The notes below the pieces were generated by a model, which did no database searches, had not been told where the DNA came from, and saw nothing but the letters and a program-made list of their open reading frames with translations. From the NCBI GenBank assembly GCA_021736785.1, contig JAIPFF010000047.1, positions 1 to 43,323 of the forward strand: a DNA stretch of 43,323 nt, written 5' to 3'. Within the stretch, counting starts at the first letter, position 1; every line of letters begins with the position of its first letter. The translations under genes were made by a program, and so were the position numbers. The DNA is from Thiohalocapsa sp. GTDB taxonomy: Bacteria; Pseudomonadota; Gammaproteobacteria; Chromatiales; Chromatiaceae. This document shows, in pieces, positions 40,590 to 43,323 of this stretch.

Positions 40590-40745
40590 ATGAAAACCAG
40601 GCTCGACTGGAGCGCCTACAAGGATGCCGGCATGGGCGATGCCTATGCGGATATCCCCAAGCACGGCGGCGACTTCGCCAAGGCCGTTGCCGTCTGCATC
40701 AACAGCGGCCAATGCGAGATCGGCGCCGCGGTCGTCGCGGACTGA
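40590..40745 (+). CDS. 51-residue Cys-containing ORF, possibly a truncated oxidoreductase fragment
   Basis: An ATG at 40590 opens 51 codons ending in TGA at 40745. The composition is protein-like (acidic and aromatic residues, not Arg-rich): it starts MKTRLDWSAYKDAGMGDAYA and holds HGGDFAKAVAVCINSGQCE with two cysteines six residues apart. Such a GGDFAKAVAxCxxxxxC stretch resembles, from memory only, the segment just before an iron-sulfur site in FAD-linked/GlpC-type oxidoreductases. It could be a real short protein or the N-terminal remnant of a deleted gene; the following 60 bp consist of degenerate CCGCCCC-type repeats, consistent with a rearrangement. No good ribosome site (only GGATCC) precedes it. 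Directly after the flavodoxin gene. Confidence 0.5.
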   Translation: MKTRLDWSAYKDAGMGDAYADIPKHGGDFAKAVAVCINSGQCEIGAAVVAD

Positions 40746-40870
40746 CGGGCGCCGGCGGCCGCCCATTGCCGCCCCCTACCGGCCCCTTGCCGCCCCCTAG
40801 CGGCCCTTGACCGGCCCATTGCCCGCCAGCCCATGCGTCGCTTCGGATCCTGACAGTAGGGGCAGTTCAC

Positions 40871-40910
40871 CTGGTCTATTTATTAGAATGTACTAATATA
40901 TTAATACGAC
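40871..40910 (+). promoter_or_regulatory. AT-rich operator-like site and -10 region before the DUF302 gene
   Basis: This stretch is markedly AT-rich in otherwise ~70 % GC DNA. It contains TATTAG, six bases, CTAATA (40881-40898), an inverted repeat of the kind bound by dimeric winged-helix repressors. TAATAT (40894-40899) inside the repeat is a good -10 match, so binding would block transcription; the -35 (CTGGTC) is weak, suggesting activator help or low basal activity. The downstream start is at 40936 with GAGAGGGA. Confidence 0.55.
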
Positions 40911-40935
40911 TCACAGGCGCGAGAGGGACCATCAG

Positions 40936-41400
40936 ATGTTGGCGAACAACGCACTGCGCATGGCGGCGGCCGCCTTGGCAATCCTGCTGGCCGGCTGCGA
41001 TATGGGTTCCGTAATGATCGAGGAAGAGCGCAGCCCGCTCGGCTTCGACGCGACCGTGGCCAAGATCATCGACAACGCCGAGGCAAGGGGTTGGGAGGCG
41101 CCCAAGGTCTTCGATTTCCAAGCATCGCTGATCGCGCATCAGCGCCCGGACCCGGGGCGTATGAGCGTGATCAAGCTCTGCTCGCCCAACTTCGCGTCGC
41201 GGATGTTCGCGAGCGACGATTCGAAGTTCGTCGCCGTCATGGCGCCCTGCTCCATCGCCGTCTACGAGAAGTCGGACGGGCACACCTATGTGTCACGGAT
41301 GAACATGTCGCTGATGTCCAAGCTCATGGGCAATGGCGTCGGTCCGGTGCTTGCCGACATCGCCGCGGACGACGAGGCCATTCTGGGATTCGTCCGTTGA
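40936..41400 (+). CDS. DUF302-domain lipoprotein
   Basis: 154 residues. A lipoprotein signal ends in LLAGC with Cys21 as the lipidation site; the next residues DMG carry an Asp right after the Cys, which in enterobacteria signals inner-membrane retention. The mature part shows DUF302 features: SPLGFDATVAKIIDNAEARGW, then KLCSPNFASRMFASDD, then MAPCSIAVYEKSDG, with two cysteines at positions often conserved in this family. DUF302 proteins are frequent in sulfur-oxidising and thermophilic bacteria but have no established activity. The gene has its own AT-rich control region and is not coupled to its neighbours. Confidence 0.85.
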   Translation: MLANNALRMAAAALAILLAGCDMGSVMIEEERSPLGFDATVAKIIDNAEARGWEAPKVFDFQASLIAHQRPDPGRMSVIKLCSPNFASRMFASDDSKFVAVMAPCSIAVYEKSDGHTYVSRMNMSLMSKLMGNGVGPVLADIAADDEAILGFVR

Positions 41401-41753
41401 ACGGCGCACCGCGGGCCGCGGGACCGGCACGCCGGTGCCGCAAACAAGGCGATGCCCCGGATATCGCGAACCGATACCGGGGCTTCGCCGACTGCCGAAT
41501 AGGCCCGAATAGGCCCCGAATAGGCCCCGAATAGGCCCCGAATAGGCCCCGGACAATCTCCGGAGGATCCCCTGAGCATCCCCGGCTGGCCTCGATCTGC
41601 CACTGCACGAGGTTTCGCCACAGGGTTCTGCATTATCATCCGGTGACCGACGCTCCGGCTCCGAGCTGGCTCCGAGCTGGCTCCGTCCGCGCTCGCCGCC
41701 CCCCGCCCGGTCACCGACGAGCCGGCCACTCACGATGATGAAGCAATAAGCCC
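41401..41753. other. Intergenic region with an 11-bp tandem repeat, no gene seen
   Basis: 353 bp between the DUF302 gene and cardiolipin synthase. It holds the repeat at 41497-41550 and, further right, a direct duplication TCCGAGCTGGC (two copies). Frames across it are repeat-driven (for example LFGAYSGPIRG on the minus strand) and not considered genes. AT-richer sequence near 41625-41645 may contain the cls promoter. Confidence 0.6.
41497..41550. repeat. 11-bp tandem repeat, five copies
   Basis: GAATAGGCCCC repeated four times without change, preceded by one copy short of a C (GAATAGGCCC). It is intergenic, between the DUF302 gene and cls. The period equals that of the array at 9775 but the unit sequence is unrelated. 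Confidence 0.93.
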
Positions 41754-43217
<1,464 letters not shown>

Positions 43218-43293
43218 TCCTCGTTGGCATCGGCCCGCGGCACAACACCGTCGCGGTGCTCGGCCCGGTGCTGTGATCCTCGTTGGCATCGGC

Positions 43294-43323
43294 CCGCGGC
43301 GGCGCCGGCCGGCGCCGCCGCGG
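43294..43323. repeat. 30-bp perfect palindrome at the window end
   Basis: CCGCGGCGGCGCCGG is followed directly by its exact complement to the final base. It would form an extremely stable hairpin without a loop and could act as a terminator after cls, or be a fold-back artefact where an assembled contig stops. The true extent is unknown because the window ends inside it. Confidence 0.9.

Noticed and set aside
40901-40913. TAATACGACTCAC, identical to the first 13 bases of the T7 phage promoter
   Set aside because: The rest of the promoter (TATAGGG) is absent, there are no phage or vector sequences around, and the match lies in an AT-rich patch that better fits a host promoter.

Overview
This is a very GC-rich (estimated by eye at well over 65 %) stretch of a Gram-negative chromosome. 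The gene set suggests a free-living gammaproteobacterium, perhaps of the Chromatiales/Ectothiorhodospiraceae type: prfB-lysS operon with RF2 frameshift, tamA-tamB, LpxL-type acyltransferase, ygfZ, dapB, a NavAb-type sodium channel, a PHA granule-region protein and a DUF302 lipoprotein. That placement is inference. No rRNA, tRNA, CRISPR array, prophage or integron was seen. The right edge ends in a 59-bp exact tandem duplication and a 30-bp perfect palindrome, so it may be a contig end.

Region 1 (1-12318) is the unusual part. A leftward operon of seven genes encodes, in order of transcription, a secreted von Willebrand A protein resembling the periplasmic half of the T6SS kinase PpkA, an ABC ATPase (TagT-like), an FtsX-type permease (TagS-like), a secreted non-catalytic formylglycine-enzyme-fold protein (TagR-like, with an extra helical C-terminus), two coiled-coil outer-membrane lipoproteins, and a single-pass membrane protein with a cysteine-repeat periplasmic region. 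The last gene runs off the left edge. A paralogue of that membrane protein diverges from the operon at 10015. Together they look like a variant of the TagQRST-PpkA trans-envelope signalling module of the type VI secretion system. Within this window there is no kinase and no secretion apparatus.

Region 2 (12.6-22.6 kb) is mostly core: Mth938-like protein, a membrane-anchored unknown, an RNB-domain ribonuclease, ygfZ and murI. Next come a small secreted four-cysteine protein and a tandem-thioredoxin periplasmic protein. The region ends with the leftward prfB-lysS operon, where prfB carries the classical +1 programmed frameshift.

Region 3 (22.6-29.5 kb) is mixed: a REP-associated tyrosine transposase (RAYT), a PHA-system protein, a Tat-exported serine hydrolase of the beta-lactamase fold, dapB, glk, an orphan FRG-domain protein and a single-domain voltage-gated sodium channel with a TLESWSM filter.

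Region 4 (29.6-43.3 kb) is envelope-centred: tamA-tamB, a small secreted protein overlapping an LpxL-type acyltransferase, an LPG-synthase-type membrane protein, a McjB-like transglutaminase-fold protein, a long-chain flavodoxin followed by a 51-residue Cys-containing ORF, a DUF302 lipoprotein behind an AT-rich operator-like site, and a cardiolipin synthase. Short GC-rich tandem repeats (9- or 11-bp units) recur in intergenic DNA and once in frame inside a gene.
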